This document shows positions 44,538 through 53,875 of a stretch of 64,000 nucleotides of DNA, piece after piece. The translations under genes were made by a program, and so were the position numbers. The stretch comes from an uncultured Clostridia bacterium (GTDB taxonomy: Bacteria; Bacillota; Clostridia; Christensenellales; Aristaeellaceae). The stretch spans positions 136,635 to 200,634 of the forward strand of contig CAKUKE010000003.1 of NCBI GenBank assembly GCA_934662505.1, written 5' to 3'. The first letter of the stretch is position 1. Every line of letters begins with the position of its first letter. The notes below the pieces were generated by a model. The model had not been told where the DNA came from and did no database searches. It saw nothing but the letters and a program-made list of their open reading frames with translations.

Positions 44538-46092
44538 GGTTGCCCACCTCCTCGTAAACGCCGCCGTACCCGGGCTGACGCTGCGCCCCGGCCATGTACA
44601 GACCCAGTTCCTGCACCGTGGTGGTACGGGGATCAAACTCGCCTACGATTTCGCCTTCGTACATCACCAGAATCCGGTCGGAAACGTTCATCACCTCGTC
44701 CAGTTCAAGAGACAGAAGGAGCACGGCGCTTCCGCTGTCTCTGGCCTGAATCAGCTGCCTGTGCACAAATTCGATGGCGCCCACGTCCAGTCCGCGGGTG
44801 GGCTGCACCGCTACCAGCAGGGCGGTTTTCCGGTCGATTTCCCGGCCGATGATGGCCTTTTGCTGATTGCCGCCGGACATGGCGCGCACCACCGTCGCCG
44901 GCCCCTGCCCTGAACGGATGTCGTATTCGTCGATCAGCTTATCGGCATACTGCCGCACCGCACCCCGGTTGATAAAGCCGTTGTGCTGGAATTCATCCTC
45001 AAAATACCGCTGCAACACCAGGTTTTCTTCCAGATTGTAATCCAGCACCAGACCGTGCTTGTGCCGATCCTCGGGAATATGGCTGACGCCCACCAGTCCG
45101 CGCTGACGGATGGTAGCGCGGCTGATGTCCTGACCGTTCAGGCGGATACGCCCGGCGGAGGGTTTCTCCAGACCGGTCAGCGCCTGCACAAACTCCGTCT
45201 GCCCGTTGCCCTCGATGCCCGCCAGACACACGATCTCCCCTGCACGCACCTCGAAGGACACATCCTTGACGGCGTTGTTTTTGTGCAGCTTGGACGGCAC
45301 CGTTACGTGCCGCACCTCCAGCACCACGCTGCCGGGGTGAGCCTCCTTTTTTTCCACGGTAAAGGAAACGTCCCGTCCCACCATCATGCGGGACAATTCT
45401 TCCTTGGTGGTATCGCAGATGTTCACCGTGCCCATGCACTTGCCCTTGCGGAGCACGGTGCAGCGGTCGGCCACGGCCATGATTTCGTTCAGCTTATGGG
45501 TGATGAACAGAATGGACTTGCCCTCCCGGGCGAAATTGCGCATGATGTCCATCAGTTCGTCAATTTCCTGCGGAGTCAGAACAGCCGTCGGCTCGTCCAG
45601 AATGAGGATGTCGTTATCCCGGTAGAGCATTTTCAGAATCTCCACCCGCTGCTGCATACCCACGGAAATGTCTTCCACCAGCGCGTCCGGATCCACCTTC
45701 AGGCCGTATTTTTCACTCAGCGCCATCACCTTGCGCCGGGCCTCCTTCTTCTTGAGAAAGCCCAGCTTGGTGTCTTCCGCGCCCAAAATGATGTTATCCA
45801 GCACGGAAAACACGTCCACCAGCTTGAAATGCTGGTGAACCATGCCGATGTGAAGGGCGTTGGCGTCGTTCGGGTCGTTGATCCTGACCTCTTTGCCGTC
45901 CTTCTTGATGACGCCCTCGTCCGGCTGATACAGACCGAAAAGCACGCTCATGAGCGTACTTTTTCCTGCACCGTTTTCGCCCAGCAGGGCGTGGATTTCT
46001 CCCCGCCGCAATTGCAGCGTGACGTGATCGTTTGCCTTGATTCCCGGAAATGATTTTGATATATTGAGCATCTCAATGACAAAATCGTCCAA
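44530..46092 (-). CDS. Nucleoside-type ABC importer ATPase (duplicated)
   Basis: Double ATPase of the sugar/nucleoside group (NupO/YufO, like RbsA). The first domain has Walker A GENGAGKST and LDEPTAVLTPQEIDEL. The second domain has a degenerate Walker A (GIEGNGQTE) and signature MSGGNQQK, as expected in this family. Length is 520 residues from a TTG start with AGGAG nine bases upstream; an ATG seven codons later is an alternative. The gene lies between the binding protein and the permeases. Confidence 0.92.
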   Translation of the reverse strand: MDDFVIEMLNISKSFPGIKANDHVTLQLRRGEIHALLGENGAGKSTLMSVLFGLYQPDEGVIKKDGKEVRINDPNDANALHIGMVHQHFKLVDVFSVLDNIILGAEDTKLGFLKKKEARRKVMALSEKYGLKVDPDALVEDISVGMQQRVEILKMLYRDNDILILDEPTAVLTPQEIDELMDIMRNFAREGKSILFITHKLNEIMAVADRCTVLRKGKCMGTVNICDTTKEELSRMMVGRDVSFTVEKKEAHPGSVVLEVRHVTVPSKLHKNNAVKDVSFEVRAGEIVCLAGIEGNGQTEFVQALTGLEKPSAGRIRLNGQDISRATIRQRGLVGVSHIPEDRHKHGLVLDYNLEENLVLQRYFEDEFQHNGFINRGAVRQYADKLIDEYDIRSGQGPATVVRAMSGGNQQKAIIGREIDRKTALLVAVQPTRGLDVGAIEFVHRQLIQARDSGSAVLLLSLELDEVMNVSDRILVMYEGEIVGEFDPRTTTVQELGLYMAGAQRQPGYGGVYEEVGNLG

Positions 46093-46568
46093 TGTGCACC
46101 GCTCCTTCCGGATTCCGTCGCTCCGTTCTGTCATATTATGTTTTATTATATCGTATTCACAACCAAAAGGCAAATGTTTTCTGCATTTGCCTGTTCTCTC
46201 CCGCCGCGGCTTCCGGCATTCTTATCTGCGGTCTGCCCGGGGTCCTGCTCCTCCACGGTCTGCTCTGACAGCGGGCACGGGTCGGGCGCATTCTCCGCCC
46301 ATTTTCCGGCGAATGTCTGCGCGGTTTGCCCGGCGTTCCATCTTCATGCCCGCCTGTTTTCTCCGCACGAATCCTGACGGTGTTAAAAAACGCGCGTTTC
46401 TTTGCCCTGTTTTCTCTGTCCGCCTGCAAGGGCAGCTTTTTTCATCGGCTCCGTGCTTTCCCGAATCATTTCCTGCCCTTGGTTTTCAGCATGCAAAAAC
46501 GGCATGGCCGAAGCCATGCCGTTCCCGCACAGGGTGCGATTGCAGCGCAGTAAACCGCGCTTTCTGTT
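46093..46568. other. Intergenic stretch between ABC ATPase and binding protein genes
   Basis: 476 bp on the path from the binding-protein gene to the ATPase gene. It contains the binding-protein terminator (46495-46523). Otherwise I see no gene and no clear promoter; the ATPase gene may rely on read-through. Confidence 0.5.
46495..46523 (-). terminator. Terminator after the BMP binding protein
   Basis: On the minus strand AACGGCATGGC and its complement form an 11-bp stem with a TTCG loop, followed by TTTTT. Leaky termination here would give more binding protein than transporter. Confidence 0.85.
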
Positions 46569-47681
46569 TTAGCCGATGTAATCCACGGAGACCTTGGTCA
46601 CTTCGGGATGCACGTCCACGTCGGAAGCGTTGTTCACTTCCACGGTGCCGTCGCTGATCTTGGCCTTGAGGGCTTCGTATTCTTCCACGGTGAAGGTCTT
46701 GAAGCACCAGCTGTTTTCGGCGGTGGGCAGACCCACATATTCGCCTTCGGCCAGAGAGTAGGTCTTGAACTGACCGCCGTAGTTGTCCCAGTTGCCGGCA
46801 AAGAAGTCGGCCAGGATGGTCTCGGTCACGTTCTGCAGACCCTTCATGGCGGAGGTCACGAAGGGATTGTAGGTGTATTCGCCGGCTTCAACGCCCTTGT
46901 CGCCGATGTAGTGCTGATCCACGTCCACGCCGATGACCATGCCGTTGTTCTTGGTGGCCGCTTCCACCGCGGAGGTGTAGATGCCGCCGCCGCAGGCGAA
47001 GACGATTTCGGTGCCGGCATTGTACCAGCCTTCCATCTTGGCGGTGATGTTGGCATCGCCAAAGAACTGGCCGCCGTAGGTGAACTTGATTTCAACGCCG
47101 TCCAGACCCATTTCGGCAGCCGCCGCATCGGCGCCCTGCACGAAACCGTAGCCGTAGCGGGTCACAGCGGGCACCGCCATGCCGCCCAGGAAGCCCAGCT
47201 TGGTGTAGCCGTCCTTCACAGCCGCGTAGCCGGCCAGATAGCCCGCCTGCTCCTCGGCGAAGCTCACGCACACGGCGTTCTTTTCGGGCTGGTAGTAGGT
47301 GACGTAGTCATGGGTCAGGTCGCCGGCCGCCACGTCGATGGCCAGGAAGGTGGTGTCCGCATAGTCGGTCTGCGCGTCGATCAGCGCTTCGCCGAACAGG
47401 AAGCCGGGCAGCACGACCACGTCCGCGCCCTCGGCCACGGCCTGATCGATGGCGTTGAGACGGGCGTCGTTGGTATCAGCGGTGGGCTGATAGTAGGTGT
47501 AGTCGATGTTGTTGGCCTTGCCATAGGCTTCCACAGCCTGCCAGCACGCCTGGTTGAAGCTTTCGTCGTCGATGGTGCCCACGTCGGTCACCAGCGCGAT
47601 TTTGTGATCTTCCGCCATGGCCATGGGCACCAGCGTGCACACCATCGCCACCATGAGCAAGAGAGCCAGGAACTTCTTCAT
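46569..47681 (-). CDS. BMP family nucleoside-binding protein without lipobox
   Basis: Substrate-binding protein (PnrA/BmpA/Med family) of the importer encoded downstream. The 370-residue protein has a signal peptide ending near AMA-EDHK. The mature part begins HKIALVTDVGTIDDESFNQA, a BMP signature, with VVLPGFLFG and FACGGGIYTSAVEA further on. BMP proteins in Gram-positive bacteria are usually lipoproteins, but no cysteine follows the signal cleavage region and Cys15 is not in a lipobox. The ATG has AGGAGG seven bases upstream. Codon bias suggests high expression. Confidence 0.92.
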   Translation of the reverse strand: MKKFLALLLMVAMVCTLVPMAMAEDHKIALVTDVGTIDDESFNQACWQAVEAYGKANNIDYTYYQPTADTNDARLNAIDQAVAEGADVVVLPGFLFGEALIDAQTDYADTTFLAIDVAAGDLTHDYVTYYQPEKNAVCVSFAEEQAGYLAGYAAVKDGYTKLGFLGGMAVPAVTRYGYGFVQGADAAAAEMGLDGVEIKFTYGGQFFGDANITAKMEGWYNAGTEIVFACGGGIYTSAVEAATKNNGMVIGVDVDQHYIGDKGVEAGEYTYNPFVTSAMKGLQNVTETILADFFAGNWDNYGGQFKTYSLAEGEYVGLPTAENSWCFKTFTVEEYEALKAKISDGTVEVNNASDVDVHPEVTKVSVDYIG

Positions 47682-47733
47682 GGGAAAACCTCCTGTAACG
47701 TCATACTCTGTGCCTTTCAGGCACGGCACCTGT

Positions 47734-47762
47734 ATTATACCACTGAAAAGCGTACTTTTCAA
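47734..47762 (-). promoter_or_regulatory. Promoter of the BMP/ABC operon
   Basis: On the minus strand TTGAAA, 17 bp and TATAAT, followed by a short hairpin-forming leader (GTGCC/GGCAC) before the ribosome binding site. Confidence 0.82.
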
Positions 47763-47962
47763 CAGGCATTCGTCAAAGCGTCCGAGGTGTTTTTTTCGCA
47801 TTCTTCCCGTTTCTTTCACATTTTTCCTTCACACATGATGAAAAATGCCCCTGCGCTGTTTTAGATTACATGCAGACTGTTCTCGTCCTGTGCGTTTTTT
47901 GTTCAATGTTTCATATTATGCGCTTTTTCTTCCCACATTTCATGTTTTTGCCCGTTCAACTC

Positions 47963-47991
47963 TTGCATTTTCTCTCAATCCGTTTTATGCT
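47963..47991 (+). promoter_or_regulatory. Promoter of the deoR-type gene
   Basis: TTGCAT, 17 bp and TATGCT, about 30 bp before the start codon. Confidence 0.55.
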
Positions 47992-48023
47992 GAAAGACGG
48001 ATAAAGAAAGGAAGTTTACGCAG

Positions 48024-48803
48024 ATGGAGCAGCACAGCTATATCCCTGCCGAACGGCAGAAACGGATGATCGAATACATCGAAGCCAACACCAGCGCCCA
48101 GATTCACGAACTGGCGGAGCGTTTCGGCGTCAGCGAAGCCACCGTGCGCCGGGATCTGGATGAAATGGATCATCGTGGCCGCATCAAGCGCACCCACGGC
48201 GGCGCAATGAAGCTGGACCGCAGCACGGCCTACGAAAGCAAATACAGCGAAAAAATGAACCTGATGACCGACGCCAAGCAGCGCATCGCCCTTCGTGCCG
48301 CCGCGCTGGTGCACAACGGGGATACCGTGCTGCTGGACTCCGGCACCACCACCTATTTCATTGCGCAGCAGCTGTCCGCCCTGCAGGATCTGACCGTCAT
48401 CACCAACGATCTGGGCATTGCCCTCAACACGCAGCTACACCCCTCCAGCACACTGGTGGTCACAGGCGGCATGCGCCGTCCCGGCTATCAGGAACTGGTG
48501 GGCTCGCAGGCGGAAAACTTCATTCAGGAGACCCGGGTCAACGTGGCCTTTCTGGGCGCGGACGGGGTGGATCTGGCCTTTGGCGTCACCAACGCCAACT
48601 TTGCCGAGATCGGCGTCAAGCGGCTGATGATCGCCGCGGCCATGCGCCCTGTTCTCTGCTGCGACCACAGCAAATTCGGCCGTGCCTCGCTGGCCAGAAT
48701 CTGCGGTCTGGACCGTCTCTCCACCATCATTACGGACGACGGTCTGGACGCAGAATACGCCGCCAAATTCCGCCGCCTGCCGCTGGAGCTGATGATGGTC
48801 TGA
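48024..48803 (+). CDS. DeoR family transcriptional regulator
   Basis: Repressor with an N-terminal helix-turn-helix (HELAERFGVSEATVRRDLDEM, about residues 29-49) and a DeoR sugar-phosphate sensor domain (LLDSGTTTYFIAQQL, VVTGGMRRPGYQELVG, CDHSKFGR). The 259-residue length is typical. It is divergent from the BMP importer operon and so probably controls it, likely in response to a phosphorylated sugar such as deoxyribose or ribose phosphate; that ligand is inferred. The ATG is preceded by AAAGGAAG. Confidence 0.9.
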   Translation: MEQHSYIPAERQKRMIEYIEANTSAQIHELAERFGVSEATVRRDLDEMDHRGRIKRTHGGAMKLDRSTAYESKYSEKMNLMTDAKQRIALRAAALVHNGDTVLLDSGTTTYFIAQQLSALQDLTVITNDLGIALNTQLHPSSTLVVTGGMRRPGYQELVGSQAENFIQETRVNVAFLGADGVDLAFGVTNANFAEIGVKRLMIAAAMRPVLCCDHSKFGRASLARICGLDRLSTIITDDGLDAEYAAKFRRLPLELMMV

Positions 48804-48918
48804 CCCCAGTCAGGCAAAAGCCCCTGTGCATATCCGTGCAAGCACGCTCGTACATCCGTCTGACCCCCGTCAGGCGAAAGCCCTGCGCCTGCCGCCGTCA
48901 TCCACCCGGCGCATTCAG
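48799..48918 (+). repeat. Two-copy direct repeat with 60-bp period after deoR
   Basis: The first 25 nt of each 60-bp unit (48799 and 48859) agree at 23 positions, starting TCTGACCCC and continuing GTCAGGC; the remaining 35 nt are unrelated. The first copy begins at the deoR stop codon. A weaker trace of GTC at the same spacing appears at 48929 and 48990. Confidence 0.7.
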
Positions 48919-49146
48919 AGGCGTTCCTGTCGCGGATCAGAAAACGGTCTGCGAACTGTTTTTCAGCGTGTGCAACGCAGCAGCGCTGCGTCATAGGAAA
49001 AACGGCCGCAGGGAAGAGCCTCGCCGGGAAAGCTGGCAAGCAGAAAATCTGCTACATTCTAAATCACAAATGCCTGCGGAGCGCATTGCCCCGCAGGCAT
49101 TTTCAAATATGCCGGCACCGTCACAGTTTTTTCGGGTTCGGTACCG
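48804..49146. other. Convergent stretch between deoR and uvrA
   Basis: 343 bp without a supported gene. It holds the 60-bp-period repeat (48799-48918) and a symmetric terminator (49068-49103). Confidence 0.55.
49068..49103. terminator. Bidirectional terminator between deoR and uvrA
   Basis: AAATGCCTGCGG and CCGCAGGCATTT pair perfectly (12 bp) around an 11-nt loop. The A-run and T-run on either side let it serve both converging genes. Confidence 0.8.
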
Positions 49147-51966
49147 TCACAGCATTTTTTTCAGGAACTGTCCCGTATAGCTTTCCGGCACCCCGGCCAC
49201 GTCCTCGGGCGTGCCGCAGGCCACCACCGTGCCGCCGCCGTCCCCTCCCTCGGGACCCAGATCAATGATGTAGTCCGCCGTCTTGATGATGTCCAGATTA
49301 TGCTCGATCACCAGCACCGTGTTGCCCGCGTCCGTCAGCCGCTGAAGGATGCTGTTGAGCCGTGCCACGTCGTCCACATGCAGGCCGGTCGTCGGCTCGT
49401 CCAGCAGGATCAGGGTACGGCCGGTCGCCCGGCGGCTCAGCTCGGTCGCCAGCTTCACCCGCTGCGCCTCGCCGCCGGAGAGGGTGGTGCTGCTCTGCCC
49501 CAGCCGCATGTAGCCCAGCCCCACATCGTAGAGGGTCTGGAGCTTCTGCATGATCTGCGGATGATTTTCAAAAACGGCCAGCGCATCCTCCACCGTCATA
49601 TCCAGCACGTCCGAAATGGACAGCCCCCGGTATTTGACCTCCAGCGTCTCCCGGTTGTAGCGCTTGCCGCCGCACACCTCGCAGGGCACGTAGATATCCG
49701 ACATGAAATGCATTTCGATCTTCAGCAGCCCGTCCCCGGCGCAGGCCTCGCACCGTCCCCCCTTCACATTGAAGGAAAAGCGGTTTTCCTTGTAGCCCCT
49801 GATTTTTGCCTCGGGGCACTGGGCGAACACCCGCCGGATCAGGTCGAACAGACCGGTGTACGTGGCCGGATTGCTGCGGGGCGTACGGCCGATGGGCGAC
49901 TGGTCGATGGCGATGATCTTGTCCAGCTGCTCCACGCCCTCCAGCCGGTCAAAGGCCGCGTAACGCGCCCGGGAACGGTTCAGCTGGTGAGACAGTTCGC
50001 CGTAGAGAATGCCGTTGACCAGACTGCTCTTTCCGCTGCCGGACACCCCGGTCACGCAGCAGAACACGCCCAGCGGAAAGGACACGTCGATGTTTTTCAG
50101 GTTGTGTTCCCGGGCGCCCCGCACGGTCAGAAAGCCCGTGGGCGCCCGCCGTTTTTGCGGCACGGGAATGCATTTGCGTCCGCTGAGATAATCCCCCGTA
50201 ATGGAGCCGGGGGTGTTCATCACATCCTCCACCGTTCCCTGCGCCACGATGCGTCCCCCGTGCTCGCCCGCGCCGGGGCCGATGTCCACCAGATAATCGG
50301 CGCTCCGCAGGGTCTCCTCGTCATGCTCCACCACGATCAGGGTGTTGCCCAGATCCCGCAGGTGCCTGAGCGTGTTCAGCAGCCGGGCGTTGTCCCGCTG
50401 GTGCAGGCCGATAGACGGCTCGTCCAGAATGTAGAGCACCCCCACCAGACCGCTGCCGATCTGGGTGGCCAGACGGATGCGCTGCGCCTCGCCGCCGGAG
50501 AGGGTCGTCGCCCCCCGGGACAGGGTCAGATAGTCCAGTCCCACGTCGCACAGAAAGCCCAGCCGGGCGTCCACTTCCCGCACGATGGGCTCGGCGATCA
50601 TCCGGGCGGACGCGCCCAGCGTCAGCCCGCTCAGAAAAGCCCGCGCCGCGCGGATGTTCATGTCGCACAGCTCGGCAATGTTCCTGCCGCCCACCGTCAC
50701 AGCCAGCGCCTCCCGACGCAGCCGGCGCCCGCGGCACACCGGGCAGGGTTCCGCGGCCATGTAGCTTTCGTAGGCCTCCTTCATCCCGTCGCTCTGGGTT
50801 TCACGGTAGCGGCGCTCCAGAGACGTGATGACCCCTTCAAAATCCGTCTGATAAACGCCGCTGGACGCGCCGTTTTCAAACTTCACCTTGATTTTTTCAC
50901 CTTTTGTACCGTACATCAATAGATCCCGCGCCCGCTGGGAAAGCTGGTTATAGGGCGTGTCCATGGAAAAGCGGTAGTGCCGGGCCATGGCGGAGAAGAT
51001 CATGTTGGCGTTGCCGCCCTTATCCCCGCTGTTCCAGCCCATGCAGGAAATGGCGCCCTCGTTTAAGGACTTGTTCCCGTCGGGCACCACCAGATTTTCG
51101 CTCACCTTCATCAGCGTACCCAGCCCCGAGCACTCGGGGCAGGCGCCGAAGGGGCTGTTGAAGGAAAACATGCGGGGCGTCAGTTCCTCAATGTTCACAC
51201 CGCATTCGGGGCAGGCGTAGTTCTGGGAAAAGGTATTCTCCGTACCCTCCGACAGGTTCTGGGCGATGACCAGCCCGCCGGAATACTTCATCGCCGTTTC
51301 CAGACTGTCTGCCAGCCGCTGACGGATGCCCTCCCGGACGACCAGACGATCCACCACCACCTCGATGGTGTGCTTTTTCTGCTTATCCAGCGGCGGCACA
51401 TCGTCCAGCTCCAGCATGCCGCCATCCACCCGCACCCGGACGAAGCCCGCCTTACGGGCGTCCTCGAACACCTTGAGGTGTTCGCCCTTGCGGGCGCGCA
51501 CAACGGGCGACAGGAGCGCCACCCGCGTTCCCTCGGGCAGCGCCAGCACCGCATCCACCATTTCGTCCACCGTCTGCTGACGGATCTCCCGTCCGCATTC
51601 TGGGCAGTGGGGCACGCCGATGCGGGCGTACATCAGGCGCAGATAGTCGTAGATCTCCGTCACCGTCCCCACGGTGGAACGGGGGTTGCGGGCGGTGGTT
51701 TTCTGGTCGATGGCGATTGCCGGGGACAGACCGTCGATGCTGTCCAGATCCGGCTTGTCCATCTGCCCCAGAAACTGCCGGGCATAGGAGGACATGCTTT
51801 CCACATACCGCCGCTGCCCTTCGGCATAAATGGTGTCAAACGCCAGCGAGCTTTTTCCCGAACCGGACAGCCCGGTAAACACCACCAGCTTGTCCCGGGG
51901 GATTTCCAGATTCACATTTTTCAGGTTGTTCTGCCGCGCCCCGCGCAGCACAATGCTGTTCTGCAT
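49147..51966 (-). CDS. uvrA: Excinuclease ABC subunit A
   Basis: Damage-recognition ATPase of nucleotide excision repair. The 939-residue protein has two ABC modules: Walker A GLSGSGKSSL near residue 31 and GVSGSGKSSLV in the second half, with signatures LSGGEAQR in both. Zinc-binding cysteine pairs are seen in CPECG, ACPECS, CPVCRGRR and CEACAGDG with CEVCGGKRY. The ATG at 51966 has GGAGAGG upstream; a longer frame lacks support. uvrB is not in the window. The gene has its own promoter at 52004-52032. Confidence 0.97.
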   Translation of the reverse strand: MQNSIVLRGARQNNLKNVNLEIPRDKLVVFTGLSGSGKSSLAFDTIYAEGQRRYVESMSSYARQFLGQMDKPDLDSIDGLSPAIAIDQKTTARNPRSTVGTVTEIYDYLRLMYARIGVPHCPECGREIRQQTVDEMVDAVLALPEGTRVALLSPVVRARKGEHLKVFEDARKAGFVRVRVDGGMLELDDVPPLDKQKKHTIEVVVDRLVVREGIRQRLADSLETAMKYSGGLVIAQNLSEGTENTFSQNYACPECGVNIEELTPRMFSFNSPFGACPECSGLGTLMKVSENLVVPDGNKSLNEGAISCMGWNSGDKGGNANMIFSAMARHYRFSMDTPYNQLSQRARDLLMYGTKGEKIKVKFENGASSGVYQTDFEGVITSLERRYRETQSDGMKEAYESYMAAEPCPVCRGRRLRREALAVTVGGRNIAELCDMNIRAARAFLSGLTLGASARMIAEPIVREVDARLGFLCDVGLDYLTLSRGATTLSGGEAQRIRLATQIGSGLVGVLYILDEPSIGLHQRDNARLLNTLRHLRDLGNTLIVVEHDEETLRSADYLVDIGPGAGEHGGRIVAQGTVEDVMNTPGSITGDYLSGRKCIPVPQKRRAPTGFLTVRGAREHNLKNIDVSFPLGVFCCVTGVSGSGKSSLVNGILYGELSHQLNRSRARYAAFDRLEGVEQLDKIIAIDQSPIGRTPRSNPATYTGLFDLIRRVFAQCPEAKIRGYKENRFSFNVKGGRCEACAGDGLLKIEMHFMSDIYVPCEVCGGKRYNRETLEVKYRGLSISDVLDMTVEDALAVFENHPQIMQKLQTLYDVGLGYMRLGQSSTTLSGGEAQRVKLATELSRRATGRTLILLDEPTTGLHVDDVARLNSILQRLTDAGNTVLVIEHNLDIIKTADYIIDLGPEGGDGGGTVVACGTPEDVAGVPESYTGQFLKKML

Positions 51967-52003
51967 GCTGTAATTCCTCTCCGCGCCACATTCGCGCCGG
52001 GAC

Positions 52004-52032
52004 ATTATAGCACATTTGTTCCCGTTTGCAAA
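52004..52032 (-). promoter_or_regulatory. Promoter of uvrA
   Basis: On the minus strand TTTGCA, 17 bp and TATAAT, about 37 bp before the start codon. I see no clear LexA box. Confidence 0.65.
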
Positions 52033-52125
52033 GCCCTTGTATAAAATTGCCGGGCGGGATGCATTCGGCTCAAAAGTATGGTATACTGTTTTTGCGCGTC
52101 ACGCGCGGAATGGAGGAAACGCACC

Positions 52126-52470
52126 ATGCAGGTGATGGAAAGCGCACGGGCGCTGGCTCGGGACATCCGGGAAAGCGAAGAATACAAGATCTATGCCCAA
52201 TATAAGGAAGAGCTGGCGCAGGAGGAAGGCGCCATGGCGCTGGTCAAGGAGTTTCAGCGGCTTCAGATGGCCGCTCAGCTGGCCGCCGTATCGGGGCAGC
52301 AGCTGCCCGGAGAGGACATGCAGCGTTTTTCTCAGATGAGTGCGCTGCTCTACGCCGATCCCCGCACCTCCGGCTACCTGATGGCACAGCTGCGGCTGCA
52401 GAAGCTGGTGGCCGACGTGCTGCAGACGATCACCCAGGCCGCCGATCTGCCCATGGATCTGCCCCAGTGA
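52126..52470 (+). CDS. YlbF/YmcA family protein
   Basis: A 114-residue, almost all-helical protein beginning MQVMESARALARDIRESEEY, which matches the YlbF/YmcA (Com_YlbF) family. In Bacillus these proteins form a complex that stimulates RNase Y mRNA processing and promotes sporulation and competence. Residue patterns are typical: hydrophobic heptads, then LVKEFQRLQMAAQ. The ATG has GGAGG nine bases upstream. mltG follows 49 bp later, so the two may be cotranscribed. Confidence 0.8.
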   Translation: MQVMESARALARDIRESEEYKIYAQYKEELAQEEGAMALVKEFQRLQMAAQLAAVSGQQLPGEDMQRFSQMSALLYADPRTSGYLMAQLRLQKLVADVLQTITQAADLPMDLPQ

Positions 52471-52519
52471 CCGGGAAGAAAATCGGGGAAGAACCCGTTG
52501 GATGATGGGAGGCGATGAT

Positions 52520-53707
52520 TTGCGCAAGTACAGAAAAGACAAGGACTATACGGCGGAATCCCTGCGCCGGGAACGGAAATACGGCCTGTTCTGGTACAGC
52601 TGGCTGTGGCACTTCATCCGTCCCTTCGCAGTGCTGCTGTGCGTGCTGCTGGTGGTGGCCGGCGTATTGACCACGGCTTACAACACCGTCAACCGCCGCT
52701 ATTTTGCGCCCATGGACGAAGCCGATCAGACGGAGACCGTCTTCGTGGTTGAAAGCGGCTCCAGCCTGAGCAAGGTGTCCAAGAATCTGGAAGCCAGCGG
52801 CCTGATTCACAACAGCACCGTTTTCAAATACTACGCGGATTTTCTGGGCTACGGTCAGAAGATCCAGGCGGGCGAATACAAGCTGCGCCGCTCCATGAGC
52901 CTGAGCGAAATTGCGGATCAGCTGACCACCGGCGACGGCAACCCCATCACCCGGATGATCACCTTCATCCCCGGCTGGACCATCAGCGACTTTGCCGACT
53001 ATCTGGTAGCGCAGGGCGCACTGGCGGATAAAACGGAGTTTCTGACCCTCTGCCGGGAAGGCACGGCCTTCTCGGATTACTACTACATCCACGATGTGCT
53101 TTCGGATAACCCCTCCCAGCGCATTTATGTGCTGGAGGGCTATCTGGCGGCCGACACCTACGAGGTGTACACCAGCGCCACGGCCACGGACATCATCAAA
53201 AAACTCCTGTCCCAGACCGGTGCGGTGCTCACGGAGGAAGTGCAGAACCGGGCGGATGAACTGAACATGACGCTGGATCAGGTGCTTACGCTGGCATCCC
53301 TGATCGAAAAAGAGGCCAAATCGGGAGACTTTGCCAAGGTATCCGCCGTGTTTCACAATCGGCTGCAGGACGGCATGACGCTGGGCAGCGACGTGACGGT
53401 CAAATACGTGTCCGGCACCAAGCGCATGTCCCTGACGGACAGCGACCTTGCCGTGTCCTCCCCCTACAACACCTATCAGAACAAGGGACTCCCCCCCGGA
53501 CCCATCTGCAGCCCCTCGGCGGCGGCCATTCAGGCGGCGCTGTATCCGGACGAGACCATGGTGACGGAGCACTACCTGTACTTCTGCTCCAAAGATCCGT
53601 CCACAGGTGAGCTCCACTTCAGCCGCACGCTGGAGGAGCACAATCAGGCGGTCAGCATCTACGCGCCGCTGTGGAAATCCTACGACGAGCAGCAGGGCAA
53701 CCAGTAA
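52520..53707 (+). CDS. mltG: Endolytic murein transglycosylase MltG
   Basis: Membrane-anchored YceG-like enzyme that cleaves nascent glycan strands and sets their length. A membrane helix lies at about residues 38-58 (AVLLCVLLVVAGVLTTAY). A LysM-like domain follows (FVVESGSSLSKVSKNLEASG). The catalytic domain contains LASLIEKEAKSGDFAKVSAV with the conserved glutamate and SSPYNTYQNKGLPPGPICSP. From the TTG at 52520, which has GGAGG seven bases upstream, the length is 395. An ATG six codons earlier is possible but overlaps the ribosome binding site. Confidence 0.93.
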   Translation: MRKYRKDKDYTAESLRRERKYGLFWYSWLWHFIRPFAVLLCVLLVVAGVLTTAYNTVNRRYFAPMDEADQTETVFVVESGSSLSKVSKNLEASGLIHNSTVFKYYADFLGYGQKIQAGEYKLRRSMSLSEIADQLTTGDGNPITRMITFIPGWTISDFADYLVAQGALADKTEFLTLCREGTAFSDYYYIHDVLSDNPSQRIYVLEGYLAADTYEVYTSATATDIIKKLLSQTGAVLTEEVQNRADELNMTLDQVLTLASLIEKEAKSGDFAKVSAVFHNRLQDGMTLGSDVTVKYVSGTKRMSLTDSDLAVSSPYNTYQNKGLPPGPICSPSAAAIQAALYPDETMVTEHYLYFCSKDPSTGELHFSRTLEEHNQAVSIYAPLWKSYDEQQGNQ

Positions 53708-53742
53708 GCCGACCGGGGTAAAAACTGGAAAAGGCCAGCGCA

Positions 53743-53875
53743 GATGCGCAGGGATTTTCAGTGCAGCCTGCCCCATGGCCGCTTCCGCACGGAAGCATCG
53801 CCGATGCGCAGCGTACGCGTACTGTCATCTCCTGTGACATATGCGCTGCCGAAATCCCTGCAGCGCACCGTACAT
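53743..53875 (+). ncRNA. Possible structured RNA (three-way junction)
   Basis: AGGGATTT near 53749 can pair with AAATCCCT near 53851, extended by TGCGC/GCGCA. Inside are a GCTTCC/GGAAGC hairpin with a 4-nt loop and a CAGCG/CGCTG arm containing TGTCA/TGACA. This would be a junction closed by a 12-13 bp stem. No RNA family is recognised. Confidence 0.3.

Larger units (their letters stand above)
47682..48023. other. Divergent regulatory region between BMP and deoR genes
   Basis: 342 bp with back-to-back promoters (47734-47762 minus, 47963-47991 plus) and T-rich DNA between them. This is the natural place for operators of the DeoR regulator, though I see no clear palindrome. Confidence 0.55.
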
